Source of the DNA: Phaseolus vulgaris
Taxonomy: Eukaryota; Streptophyta; Magnoliopsida; Fabales; Fabaceae
Direction: 5' to 3'
DNA length: 64,000 nucleotides
NCBI RefSeq assembly: GCF_000499845.2
Contig: NC_023758.2
Location: forward strand, 34,632,608 to 34,696,607
Shown: positions 36,345-47,756 of the stretch, in pieces
How the letters are laid out: every line of letters starts with the position of its first letter
How positions within the stretch are numbered: the stretch's first letter is position 1
The notes under the pieces: model-generated
What the model saw: the letters and a program-made list of their open reading frames with translations, nothing else
Database searches by the model: none
Told to the model about the DNA's origin: nothing
Program-made: the position numbers and the translations under genes

Positions 36345-36600
36345 ATTTTCTTCTTCTTCACTTCTTTCTCTTTTTCTTTTTCTTTTTATTCTTTCTTCTT
36401 TTTTCCTCTTTCCTTTACCTTACTATTTGTCTTCTTCTCCCTTCTTTTCTCCTCCTTCCTTTTCTTTTATTCTTCCCTCTTCCTTTTTCATTGTTTCTTT
36501 TCTATATTCATTCTATTTTTTTACAGTGCTCCAACATCTTTTATTATTCCTCGTTCTTCATCTTCTTTCTTTTATTTTCCTTTTTTTTCTCTATTTTTTG
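36345..36600. repeat. Pyrimidine-rich (T/C) tract
   Basis: About 255 bp composed largely of TTCTT and CTTTT units on the plus strand. Two overlapping ORFs here encode only Ser/Phe/Leu-rich low-complexity protein and are not genes. Confidence 0.8.
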
Positions 36601-38330
36601 TCATGGTGTAATATTTGTTGTTGGTGATTTCTTGATTATGGTAAAAGTTATGAATATTTGAAGGAGAGCATAAGGATGAGGTGTTTGAACATTAATAACT
36701 ACTTTTGTAAGACAAAAATAACATTACAAGGGAGAATTCAATTGTTTTTTAAAAAATTGTATTTAAAAGATTTCTTTTCATTTTAAAAGGATTTTGCAAG
36801 AATATAAAATCTTTTAAGGATATAAAGACATAAGAACGCAAAGACTTTATATTGTTTTGTCTGAGTTTAATTTTTGAAAATTTCCAAGTTTCACTATTTC
36901 TTGATCACACGAACAAATATTCTTAATAAAGCAAATAAACAAAAACAGTAGATTCTCTAGACATTTTTCACTAGTTATTTTTTAAGTATTCTTTAAAAGT
37001 AATTTCTAGATGCTTTTATACTCTCCAAAATAGAACAAAAGTTGTTATAAATCAAAATATATTAGATAGATGGATTGAGAAGATTATACTCACTAAAATC
37101 TCGAAGAAAAACTAGTTTTTCATCTTTAGACAATATTTCCTTTAAATATGTGTTTCTCAATTTTCTTATGTGAAAATACATATAAATACATATGAAACTT
37201 TTGGAAGTAACCATATGTTGAATGTCTTTATGTAACCATGTCATTTAATGTTTCACAAATTAGTTTCAATGAAGAGATAGTTGATTTATCTTGTTGTAGT
37301 CAGAAGACTATTTTTTTTAGAAACAAAGGTTGAGTTCAAGAGATGGAGGAATTAAACTTTGAAAGATTTTCAAAATTGGATGAAAAGTTGACTTTGAATC
37401 AAAGATAAAACATTCAACAAGTTTTTTGGTTTAAAGAAGTGCTAAAATAATGTTTAAGTAATCTTCCACTTTAGAAAATGCTTGTGTTTGCTCTAATTTT
37501 AAATATGTAAAGGTAGGAAGAAAAGAGAAATATAAAAAAAAATATATTGTTTCACTCTTACAATAGAGTTACATCCAGTTGTATATTCACTATTATTAGA
37601 CCAATTCACTATCATTCAAAGATTTACAAGACTCTTAGGTAAGAAACTAGAATGAAGAATTAACACACCAATATTTGAAACTCTACAATATCCTTTACAA
37701 CCTTTTGTGAAACTTTATCACAAGAATCACCTTAACCACCCTAGTCAATAACTTACATAGATAAGAATGGAATAAAAAATAACAATCCCACTTGGACATA
37801 ACTTGGGTAGAGAAATGAAAAAAATAAAGACTTAAAAGTGATTCATGAAAATAATTTTATTCACACTCAATAGCTTTAATCATATATATTTTGACTATAA
37901 TCATGAATAAATTTATTATTTTAATTAAAATTCGTCTAAATGGTTTTTTTTTTAATTTAACCGTTATTTCTATTAATTATGTACTTTTGAGGTAGATGGT
38001 CTAATATTTCTCAAGATAGATGGTTTGAAGGAAACATTTACGACTGTGAATGAGCTGAATATGCAAAAGCCCGATTTGCTTCTTTGAATCATATCAGCAA
38101 AAAAAATTAGGAGAAGAATAAGAGAATAAAATCTACAATATCTTCAAAACATAATTGAAAACAAAGCTACTACAAAATACAAAGAATTAATGTCTCATAA
38201 GTGTTCTTATATAACTATGCTTATGAATCCACTTTTAAGTTGTCTCACATATTAATTAAATGATTTTTTATAAAAAAAAACATAATAAATAAAATATGAT
38301 ATTATCAAGAGTTAATGTAAAAAGAATACA
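36600..38330. other. AT-rich intergenic sequence
   Basis: No gene, RNA or recognised repeat seen. Confidence 0.4.
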
Positions 38331-38339
38331 TATTTTATT

Positions 38340-38895
38340 GTTATTACATACAACACAAATTCGTAAGTAAGACCTTAAATCCATATGTAATGCTGCAGAT
38401 TTTATTAGACTCAAACCCAAGTCCCTTCAATTACCAAAGAATCTTTAACCACTACACCAGACAAATTCTTTTGTCATATTATGATTTTTATTATACTTAT
38501 TATTATTATTAATATCATTTATATTTTTAATATTATTAACTATTGTTAATATTATAAATATTAATAATATTTAATCAAAATTCGTATGTAATGCTCACTT
38601 TACATAGGATCCAGATCCGTATGTAAAAATCCATATGTAACGCTAACTTTACATACGGATCTAAATTCGTATATAAAATTATGTATGTAATGCGTACTTT
38701 ACATACGAATCCATATTTGTATGTAAAAATTCATATGTAATGCTTACTTTACATACGGATCAAGATCCGTATGTAAAAATCCATATGTAACGTCACTTTA
38801 CGTACGGATTCAAATCCATATATAAAATTCGTATGTAATGCTCAATTTACATACGAATTTGAATCCATATGTAATAATCGGTATGTAAATAGCAA
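38340..38895 (-). mobile_element. CACTA-like terminal region with palindromic subterminal repeats
   Basis: The minus strand begins CACTACAAGACATTTGC at about 38895, matching the CACTA (En/Spm) terminal consensus CACTACAAGA. It then carries about five copies of a roughly 60-bp unit built from TTACATACGGAT and its inverse ATCCGTATGTAA around TACGTTACATA-type spacers (38590-38880), plus a half unit at 38343-38397. Dense inverted subterminal repeats are typical of CACTA transposons. No matching left end was found. Confidence 0.6.
38405..38462 (-). repeat. tRNA-like A/B-box segment (possible SINE remnant)
   Basis: On the minus strand TGGTGTAGTGG (38449-38459) fits the RNA polymerase III A box. 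GGTTTGAGTCT (38407-38417) is a B box with two changes. Spacing is about 31 bp. There is no full cloverleaf, so it is not called as a tRNA gene. Confidence 0.35.
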
Positions 38896-38899
38896 ATGT

Positions 38900-41800
38900 C
38901 TTGTAGTGAAAAAAAATACACATTTTCTTTTTTTAATAGCTTGAAGGAAGAAATTATAATTACAGAAATCTTATAATAGAGTACCAAATAACATTGACAT
39001 AAATGTCTAATAATTATAAAAAAATAAACAATCACACATTATTAAAATTTAATGATTATAACATTTATTATTTTTATAAATATTGAGAGAGAAGATACCT
39101 CTGAATAAACTTCATATATATCAAATTATTTGAACCATTAATAGAGAGAATAAAAAATTATATAGCAAGAAAATTCTTTAAATAAAATAGAATTAATAAC
39201 TAATTAAAATAGAGAAGTAATTTTTTAAAGTTTTTTTTATATAAAAACTTTCATATTTGACAAGTATTTTTTTTAAGTTACTTAATAAATTAAAAATTTA
39301 TGATTAAACATTCGAAACTGATAATTAGAAATTATTACCTAAAAAAAAATATAAATATAAATAATCAAATATGCACGTTAAGAAGATTTAATTGAATAAA
39401 ATTGAAATTTATGATTCTGATAAGGTAATACATTATCATCATTTGAATAAATAAATAAAAAATATAATTAAAGTTGTGATAAGAGAAAAAAAAAAGCATC
39501 TTAAAAATATAGATAAACTTGATAAGTATTAAATGATTTGAACAATTAAGAAACATAATATAAAATAGCATAACAAAATAAATATTTTCAAATAAAATAA
39601 AATATATCAAAATTGAAAATATATTCTTATACTCATATTGAATGAGAATTTTCATTAAAATCGAGATAAAGCCCTAAAATACCTAGTTAATTTGACTTGT
39701 AGACATGTGTTCCTTCCTATAGATATAGAGTAGAATAATATCTAAGTATACGCTGAATGAATGAGGCAATTAATTCATGCACCGCATGTTACACGTTCTA
39801 GTATCAAACTTTATTTGAAAACCAACATTGCATGCAATTCAACTTTATGCCAAAAGTCACACACACACTTTATTCCTCAAATAAAGAGTAAAAAGGTGAG
39901 GGTGGTAATAGTTTGTGGCATTATAGATTGTCTACTATAAAAACAATTTCTTGCAAATTTCCTCAAATTTATTACCATATTGTTTTTATTCTTTTATATT
40001 TGAATAAAGGAAATAATTGCCTTTTGGTTAAGTTTTTATGTAAATTTTAAATGCTAAGAATAAAATAAAATAGTGTTTTTATTTCAGATTTTAATAATAT
40101 AAAATAACGATATTATATTTCTCTAATAATAATAATAAATGTGTATATTATTTAATTACTATTTATTAAACTTGATTTTAGCAGTTGAATGATGGGTCCA
40201 ATTTTAGAAGTATTATTAGCTATTTACCTGGCATATATCTTAATACTTCTACCTTCCATATTTTTCTTTCTTTTTTTGAATGTCTTTCCAATAAAATAAT
40301 ATGCAAGAGTCTTCTTTTACATAAATTCAATGGATCAAATATATTCCATCATTACTGTGGCGTGCATGCATCACTTATGTCTCGATTTCTAAATATTGAC
40401 TTTGAAAATATAAATACGCCATGGTAGTGAAGATTTTGAAAAACATATTTAGTTCTTAAAACACACTAAGGTCATGTTTGATAGACAAAAAAATAAATAT
40501 AATAGATTAAAAGATGAGAAAAAAAATTAAACTAAAAATGGTTAGCCTGTAAACCAATATAGTCCTACATCGTTTAGAAGTCGAGGTCAATGACAGTTTA
40601 TATATTTCCTTCATCTTCTGAGAACTTTTTCAGGACAAAATTGTGACAGAACATCAACCTCCAAAACAGACAATATTTCGGATTTAACCAAAAAAGATTC
40701 GTTTTAAATGGATTAAGTTATTCTTTCGATCTCATGTATATCTAAATTTTCTATTTATTTTTAGCTTTTCTAATATATCACATTTCTAATTCCAGAAGTT
40801 GAATACTTTTATTAGCTTTATGATCACGCATAATAAAAAGCAGCTACATGAATTAGAAAGACATTAAGTTACATCATGGGTGGCATATTCAAACAAAACA
40901 TTATTCTTCCTCCTTTTCCTTCTTCTCTCCTGCACCACAAATTCTTCTATCTTTCTACTTTTTACTACTTTTCATTTTGCTGGGTGCAGTGGCGTAGGCC
41001 AAGTTTAATTTAATTTTTTATTCCACCTAATTAAATTTATTTAACTGAATTTAGCAATTCAAATAAATCATTGGATAAGGTTGAGTAATTTTTTTTTTAA
41101 AAAAACTATCTTTTAAGACAAACTATTTCAAAATAAATATATTTAAAAAATCTAAAAAATAATTTTTAGTGTTTCTTAATATTTATAACATGAAAAATAT
41201 TATATTCATTATATAAAATTACTTTTTACAGTAAAATTATTAGAAAATGATAATTTTTTTATAAATTCATTATTGAGTCGGGTTGGATTCATCATTTATT
41301 AAATTATTAATTCTAATTGGGTGTACTATACAAATTTGAATCCAAGATAACAAAATGTAACCCAGTCCAATTAGATTAGATAAATTTATAGGTTGGGTGC
41401 TGCACCCTTAGATTTGACAATTATACAACATTCATTTTTATTTGTATTTTTGTTTATAAAATTAAATTAGACGAATTACATAGTGCTTTAAAACGGTCCT
41501 TGTTAATTATGAACAAGTTGAGAAGCACAATGTAGCAATTATTCTCTTTTATTAGTTGACCTTTGTGTAGAGATGGGTAAGTAGATTCGTTCAGTTTGTT
41601 TAAGGTATAGTCCATGAAGCATGTGTTTTACACATGCCAGATAAGTTAAGTGTATGAATAAAAAAGCTTTATTTGTCGGCCATTGTATTCTACACCTCCA
41701 TGAGTTTTTTTAAGTTGCACCCTTACGGAGAAGATGAAATATCTAACATACTCTTATTTCACATCTATAAAAATTCCTATTTTTCTCCCTCACTCTCTTC

Positions 41801-42850
41801 ATTTTTCTTTCTTGTCGTATCTCCATTTCCTGTGTCGTTTGTGTGTGAGAGGCCTTGTCGAAACAATGTTACTCTCCGAAGAATTGCATCAAACCCTGTT
41901 GTTTTGTCGTGTCGCTTAAAGAGATTGGTTTTCATGAATCTCTCTTCGTTTTCACTAGTGGTGGTTTATTCCAGATTGAGTGATTTTAGAAAGTTTCAAA
42001 TTGCACAATCTGGAACCTGCTTTAAAGTGTTGTGTACATTCCACAATTTGGAATGTATTTTCTAATCTAGAAATGTATTTTGGATTGTGTATTCCATATA
42101 TTAAGATAGTCTGAAATGCACAATTCATAATGTATTATTAATACACTCTAGAATGCATTTGTTTTAAAAAATATATATTTTTAATGAAATTATTTGGCAT
42201 TTGGTTGAGATGTAGCTAGGACTAGAGGTGAGACATCTCAAGGCAAATTTAGACATTGACCGACTTCATCAGTTCGTAAAAGAGGTAGGAAGTAAGTTGC
42301 CACTAACATTGGTGGTGATGTGCAATTGTTATCTTCTGATTGAACCAAGGGCGAATATCATCTAGCATTGTCTTATGGAAATTATAAAAGCCTATGACTA
42401 CTACAAGGAACTCTAATTAACATCTTCCATAATTCAAATCACATTTCATGTATAGATGAACATTGTGACATTGTCTAAAGAGAACGTATATGTAGATAGT
42501 AGGAAGTATAGATCTTCAAGGAGGAGTTAGAAGATGACCCCTCACCAGAATCTATAAACATCTTATACATTTGTCATCATAAGATGTCTAATAAATGATA
42601 TAAAGAGTGAACTATATTTGTAAAAACTTCACTATGTTAAGATATCTCTTAACAAGCAGCATTATTCGCAAATCTTTTGTTTTGAGAGTTATCCTTGTAT
42701 CTTAAACAACTTTTAATTGTTGTAGCTAGAATTGAAAATAATAAAATATTTGGAAAATTCAAAATTAGCTTAGTGAAAATGAATATTTGTATTCTTTATT
42801 TCAAGGGAAGATAAAAATAATATTTAGGAGTGACTTTGTGTACTACTCGT
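38900..42850. other. AT-rich intergenic sequence
   Basis: No convincing gene. ORFs at 40185-40427 and 41673-42065 have no motif and no clear codon bias. Near 40560-40600 there is a decayed LTR-start-like stretch (TAGTCCTACATCG). Confidence 0.4.
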
Positions 42851-42856
42851 TGTGAG

Positions 42857-43711
42857 TCAGAAGTGACATAAATAATACTTATAATATGATTTTATTAGTG
42901 AAACCATTTTATAGTTAGTAAAAGAGAATTGTTTGTAGTCTAATTTTAGGCGAATCAATATAAAAAAATCAAGTGTCTCATTGTTTTGTTTATTACACAA
43001 GTAACCATCCTTCTTCTTCACTAATAACACTGGAGCTCCCCATGGAGAAACACTAGGTCGAATGAATTGCTTTTCCAATAAGTCTTCTAGTTGTTTCTTC
43101 AATTCAGCTAACTCTGCTGGTGCCATTCGGTATGGAGAAATTGACACTGGGCCTGCTCCAGGAATCAAGTCTATTGCAAACTCTATCTCTCTTTTAGGTG
43201 GAAGTCCAAGAATCTCATCAGGAAATACATCCATAAACTCCTGAACTACAAACATATCTTTTTGTACTTTATCAGTAACTATAGAACAAGCCAAGAGCAT
43301 AAAACATTTTGCACCTTCTTGTATCTCTCTCTCAAACTGATGAGCTGAGATAACCTGCATTCCTTCTAATTTAGGGAAAATTAACTGCTTCCGACCACAA
43401 TCTATAAGGATATGATTAGCAGACAACCAATCCATTCCCAAGATAACCTCCAAATCTTTTAGAGGTATACAAATCATGTTGATCTTGTATCTCTGCCCAT
43501 CTATAATTACTGGACACTCAACACACATGGAAGAAGTTACTATAATACCTTCTGTTGGTGTAGATACCACCAACTCAAATTCTAATTCTCGGACTGGCAA
43601 CTTAAGTTTCTTAGCACAACCAAAAGATATAAAAGAATGGGTTGCCCCAGAATCAAAGAATACAGATAATTGTGTTCCAAGGATAGAACAAATACCTCTA
43701 ACAAGGCTATC
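42857..43711 (-). pseudogene. Gypsy G2 protease and start of RT, truncated
   Basis: The frame contains the protease active site FFDSGATHSFIS (about 43640), then VILGMDWLSANHILIDC, the RT entry VFPDEILGLPPKREIEFAIDLIPGAGPVS, and APAELAELKKQLEDLLEKQFIRPSVSPWGAPVLLVKKKDG. After KKDG (about 43000) the sequence diverges. The YVDD core, RNase H and integrase are missing. Confidence 0.85.
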
Positions 43712-43714
43712 AGA

Positions 43715-44165
43715 CTATGAAGCTTCAACTCCACTAATAGCAAAAACTCTGCCAGCAGCTTTGGGTTTTTGATTACTATTTTGTTGTACTTGCTGCACTC
43801 CGCCAGAATTTGGAGCTCCCAATTGGACACGACAGTCTTTTGTTGCATGACCATACCTGTGACATCTATCACATGTCACATTTGACACTGGATGAGGGCA
43901 AAATCTAACAACATGTGGCCCACCGCATCTAAAACATCTGAAACTAGGTGGTGATTGAGAACTGGGTCTTCCACTGCTATAAGATTGAGGTTTGAAATAA
44001 GGTTTCTTTCTATCTTCATATTTAGGCATGCTTTTAGAAGGTCCTCCCACTTGAGGCTTAGCAAGTCTGCTACTATTTTTCAAACTCTCCACTACTTTTG
44101 CTTTCTCCACTAGAGCAGGGAAATCTCTAATGGACATAGGAATCACCACTTCTTTAAGTTCTTGC
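43715..44165 (-). pseudogene. Gypsy G2 gag, C-terminal part with two zinc knuckles
   Basis: Continues gag after the insertion (VVIPMSIRDFPALVEKAKVVE). It has two CCHC-type motifs: CFRCGGPHVVRFC (irregular) and CDRCHRYGHATKDC. A TAG at about 43712-43714 stops the frame, which otherwise continues directly into protease. Confidence 0.85.
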
Positions 44166-45743
44166 TGTTGGGTCTATTAGTGTCTAAGTTCAAGAGGGGA
44201 GGGGTGAATTGAGCTTATAAAATTTTCGCAAGAACACAACATTTTTCAGTATTCCATAGGCAAAAAGAACATATTGTTTTTACATGAAACAGATTGATTC
44301 TTCAGAGCAGTCTTGGCACAATTTGAATTTTGTTCAATGTAAAATTGTGATCAACAGAGAATTATAACAGAACCAGATCAGCTTAATATTGTGAGGATGA
44401 AGGATACAACTATGCTTAGAAATCAACCAAACTTACACACCACAAGATTTCAAGAAGAATGATCCTTTCTCAGGTTTTAATGAATGGACAGTTTGTTCAC
44501 AATTCACTTAAACCATTATATGCAGAAACCTTGTTTATGATCAGAAAACTTTAACAAATCAGGAAGAACAGTTTTCACTTAAACCCAGAATTAACAGATT
44601 CAATTTCAAAATTAGTTCTTGACAGAATTAAGCAAAAAACCAGAAATGAGTGCAGGGATGAGAATACAAGGTACACACGTTTTTATACTGGTTCACTCAT
44701 ACAGAGCTACATCTAGTCTCACCTTACCCCAAGGTGGAATTCACTAAAAATAGTACCAATCACTTACAAAACCAACAGTTCTTGAACACTACAAGAACAA
44801 CACACACAATGCTGAAAAACCCTATTTCAGCACACCTTGCACTCCAAGAAACCCTATCAAGGAGTGACTAACAATTACACCTTTACAAAACATAATAAAG
44901 GAAAGATTACACCTGAAAAGAAGATGCAAGAACTCAAAACCAGTAGTTCAATTTGCTGCAGAACTGCACCAACACCTTCACCAAGATCAAAGGTTTCCTA
45001 GAACAAGCACACTTGAAAATCTCTTTGGAAAACCTTTCAAAAACTCTTTCAATCCTTCTTCTCACATGGAAATTGTTTGATCTCTGTCAAAAGCGTAATT
45101 CCTCAGCCCTTATTCATGTGAGAGAGACTTTTCTTTATATAGAAAACAATTTCTAACTTCTTTTCAAAAAACAGTTGAAAAGCAGTTAAGAAAACAACAG
45201 ATTCATTTTTTAACTTAACAGATTTATTTTGTGAAAACTGCCAACTCAGCTAACAGAAATAACTGTCTGAGTTTTACCTTTGGTGCCCTAACTAACTTGT
45301 GAAAAACCTTTCAGCAGACCAAAGAATAAACCTGTTCTTTCACAGTAAAACAGATTAAAGTGTAACAAACAGGCCAGCTCAGCTTAATTGAAATAACGAA
45401 CTAAGCTTTCCCTTGGTGCCCTAACAGAAATTTAGAAAAGCCTTTTAGCAGAGAAGTAACAGATTCTTTCTCCATAAAACAGATTTATTTGTGTACTGTT
45501 TTAAAACTTTTAAAATCATTTTTAAAAAGCTTTTCAAAAACCATTTAACCACATCATGTGCTTGATCTAGACTTGGTTAGGCATCTAGGATAGGTTACAC
45601 AGCAAAAGGCAATCATACACACTTACAAGCCTAATTACAAATGAATCTAAAAACCTATTACAATCTTCAAAGCACTCAAGCCATTTTCTTCATCAAACAC
45701 ACATCAAGCCTTGGTAGGGAAGAAGCTTCCTCCAGCTTCAACA
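44166..45743 (-). repeat. Sirevirus-like element 3' LTR
   Basis: 1,578 bp, bounded by the target duplication CTTGC on the left and a polypurine tract (CAGGGGGAG) on the right. A TATATAAA box lies at 45134-45141. Confidence 0.92.
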
Positions 45744-46156
45744 ATCTCCCCCTGTTTGATGGAGACAAATTCCCTTTGCTTTGCACAACTTTGAAGAAAG
45801 ATCATGACCAAATCTGTACAGAACTATATACAAAGAAAACAGGTGTTAAAGCAGAACAAACAGATTTAGAAATGATATACCTGCAGATTTAACATCTGAA
45901 TCATATCAGCAACCCCTGTGAATATCATCTGCAGAACTTGTACCAGGCTATTCTTCTCCCCCTTTGGATTCATCAAACAAAATGGGAGCACAAAATACCA
46001 AAGAAAAAAATAGCCATACATAACAGTTCAAATAAAACCAACATAGAGGTTCATTACAAACCACAAAACACCTAAAAACCAGTGCGGAATAAAAAAAACA
46101 ATACAGATTAATCCCAAATTGTTCAACAACATATGAAAGATAAAGACTTAGAAATA

Positions 46157-47119
46157 GGATCACTTGTTGTTGTAATAGAGCTCAGCTAGCTGCACTTGAA
46201 CTCCTTCAAGTTGATCATCCAAGTGTTGAAACCTGGCGTAAGTCATCTCATAGTGTGCCTTCTGCTCATCTGTGAGTATGTCCAGCCTGCTTAGCACCTG
46301 TCTTTCAAGCATAGACAGAGGTTCACCCCTGTACTCAGGTGCCTCATATGCAACTATTGCATTCTGACTAGTGGCAGCAACATCTTCATGTTCAGCAGAA
46401 TGTACTGGTGATTCGTCCATGTGTTGCACACCATCAGCATTTTCTTCTTCTTCATTTCCTTGAGGAGCAGCTTCTTGCTCAGCCCTTTGTCCAACATTTC
46501 TTCTAAAAACCCAGCCATCTTCATCCTTATAGAATCCCATTTTCATGAGTGTGGAGTTATCTATTTCACTTGCAGCCTTAATAGAGTCATTCCTTTCATT
46601 GGTAGTGTCCACTTTAAAGTGATCAATTAGTTTTGACACAAATATTGCATAGGGAAGACGATAATCAGGTAGTCTTGCAGATTTCAGCATATGTTCAACC
46701 ATAGTACTTACCCAATTTACCTTAAGCTGGTTCATGATGCAATACAGCAGTATCAAGTCTTCCTCATGAAGTACAGCATGATTACTTCCTCTAGGGGTAA
46801 GATGCCAAACAATTATATGAGCTAAGAGTCTAGGAATTAGAGTTAGGCTACCTGCATGATACCTAGCTACTGGTTCAGTGGGATTCCTCACACAGCTTCT
46901 ATAAAATTGCAATTTGTTGAATCCTTGAATTCCAGCAGTGTTTCCTTTGCTCACTTTCAGTCCTGAATATTTGATTCCACCCACACTGCTCCAAATTTCC
47001 CTAGTGATCTTCAGCTTCACTCCTTTTACATGGGAAACCAGATTTTTACCATCTTGTTCAAGGTTGCAGTAAAACACCTTCACAAGATCTGGATAGACAT
47101 ATCCATTCATCTCCAGCAA
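46157..47119 (-). CDS. Extra ORF of the Sirevirus-like element, downstream of pol (about 316 aa)
   Basis: Open frame between RNase H and the 3' LTR, in a different frame from pol. The longest frame opens at a TTG; the first ATG is three codons on, at 47110. The N-terminal half (YVYPDLVKVFYCNLEQDGKN, GVKLKITREIWSSV, HLTPRGSNHAVLHEEDLILLYCIM, LPYAIFVSKLIDHF) resembles the domain catalogued as 'putative plant transposon protein', often found beside plant retroelements. The C-terminal half is acidic (GNEEEENAD) and then possibly coiled-coil (LERQVLSRLDILTDEQKAHYE). No signal peptide or membrane helix is obvious, so it is not a classic envelope. A different frame just upstream opens with MASSSHRKKKSKEQ, suggesting the true start was lost by a 1-base shift. 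Function unknown. Confidence 0.7.
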
Positions 47120-47756
47120 ACCAGTTTTCCAGGATACCTTGGCTGCTTTGAGATTGCTCCTTGGATTTCTTCTTTCTATGTGAGGAGGATGCCATGCTTA
47201 ATCTGTTTTTCCCTGCATCAATATATTACCATACAATTCTAGAAGAAAGACATTACAGATTATTATTCAAAAGCAGAAACAAAACCTGTGGTGAAGCAAT
47301 GTGCACCTGGACAGCTTATAGTGCAAGTGAGATGGTGTGAGGGACAAGCTAAATTGTGCTAGGTTTATATAGGATTATTAAACCAAAATTGAAAAGCACA
47401 AATTTTAATTCAGGGCAATGTAATCAGATTTTGGAAATAATGAATTTTGAAGAAAAATCAAATCCCACAGATATGCTACAGATTTTATTCCAATGGTGCA
47501 GCAGGTTCAGGTGTGGATTCACGTAAGAATATCTTGGAACCTGATTTTGGTACATCAAATCTGTTGCATCTACACAAAATCCAATTAGTTAGGATACTCA
47601 CATTGATTTGCATGGATCTGCTGGTCAATAACCGTAAAAGCAGTCAACAATAAAGTGAGAGAGAGAAAAATAAATCTTTCTCTTTCCTAGTCGCAGTTGT
47701 GATTTCTGAAACAGGGAACGAAACATGTTAAAACATAAAACAACAGATTGAAATTC

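Noticed and set aside
36261..36627. Two overlapping ORFs of 111-116 residues on the plus strand
   Set aside because: They encode only Ser/Phe/Leu low-complexity protein from a T/C-rich tract; no domain or start context.
38590..38880. CRISPR-like regular repeats
   Set aside because: The units are diverged, internally palindromic and end in a CACTA terminus; the DNA is plant nuclear.
41673..42065. 130-residue ORF in the intergenic region
   Set aside because: No recognisable motif, neighbouring frames are equally open, and no splice or homology support.
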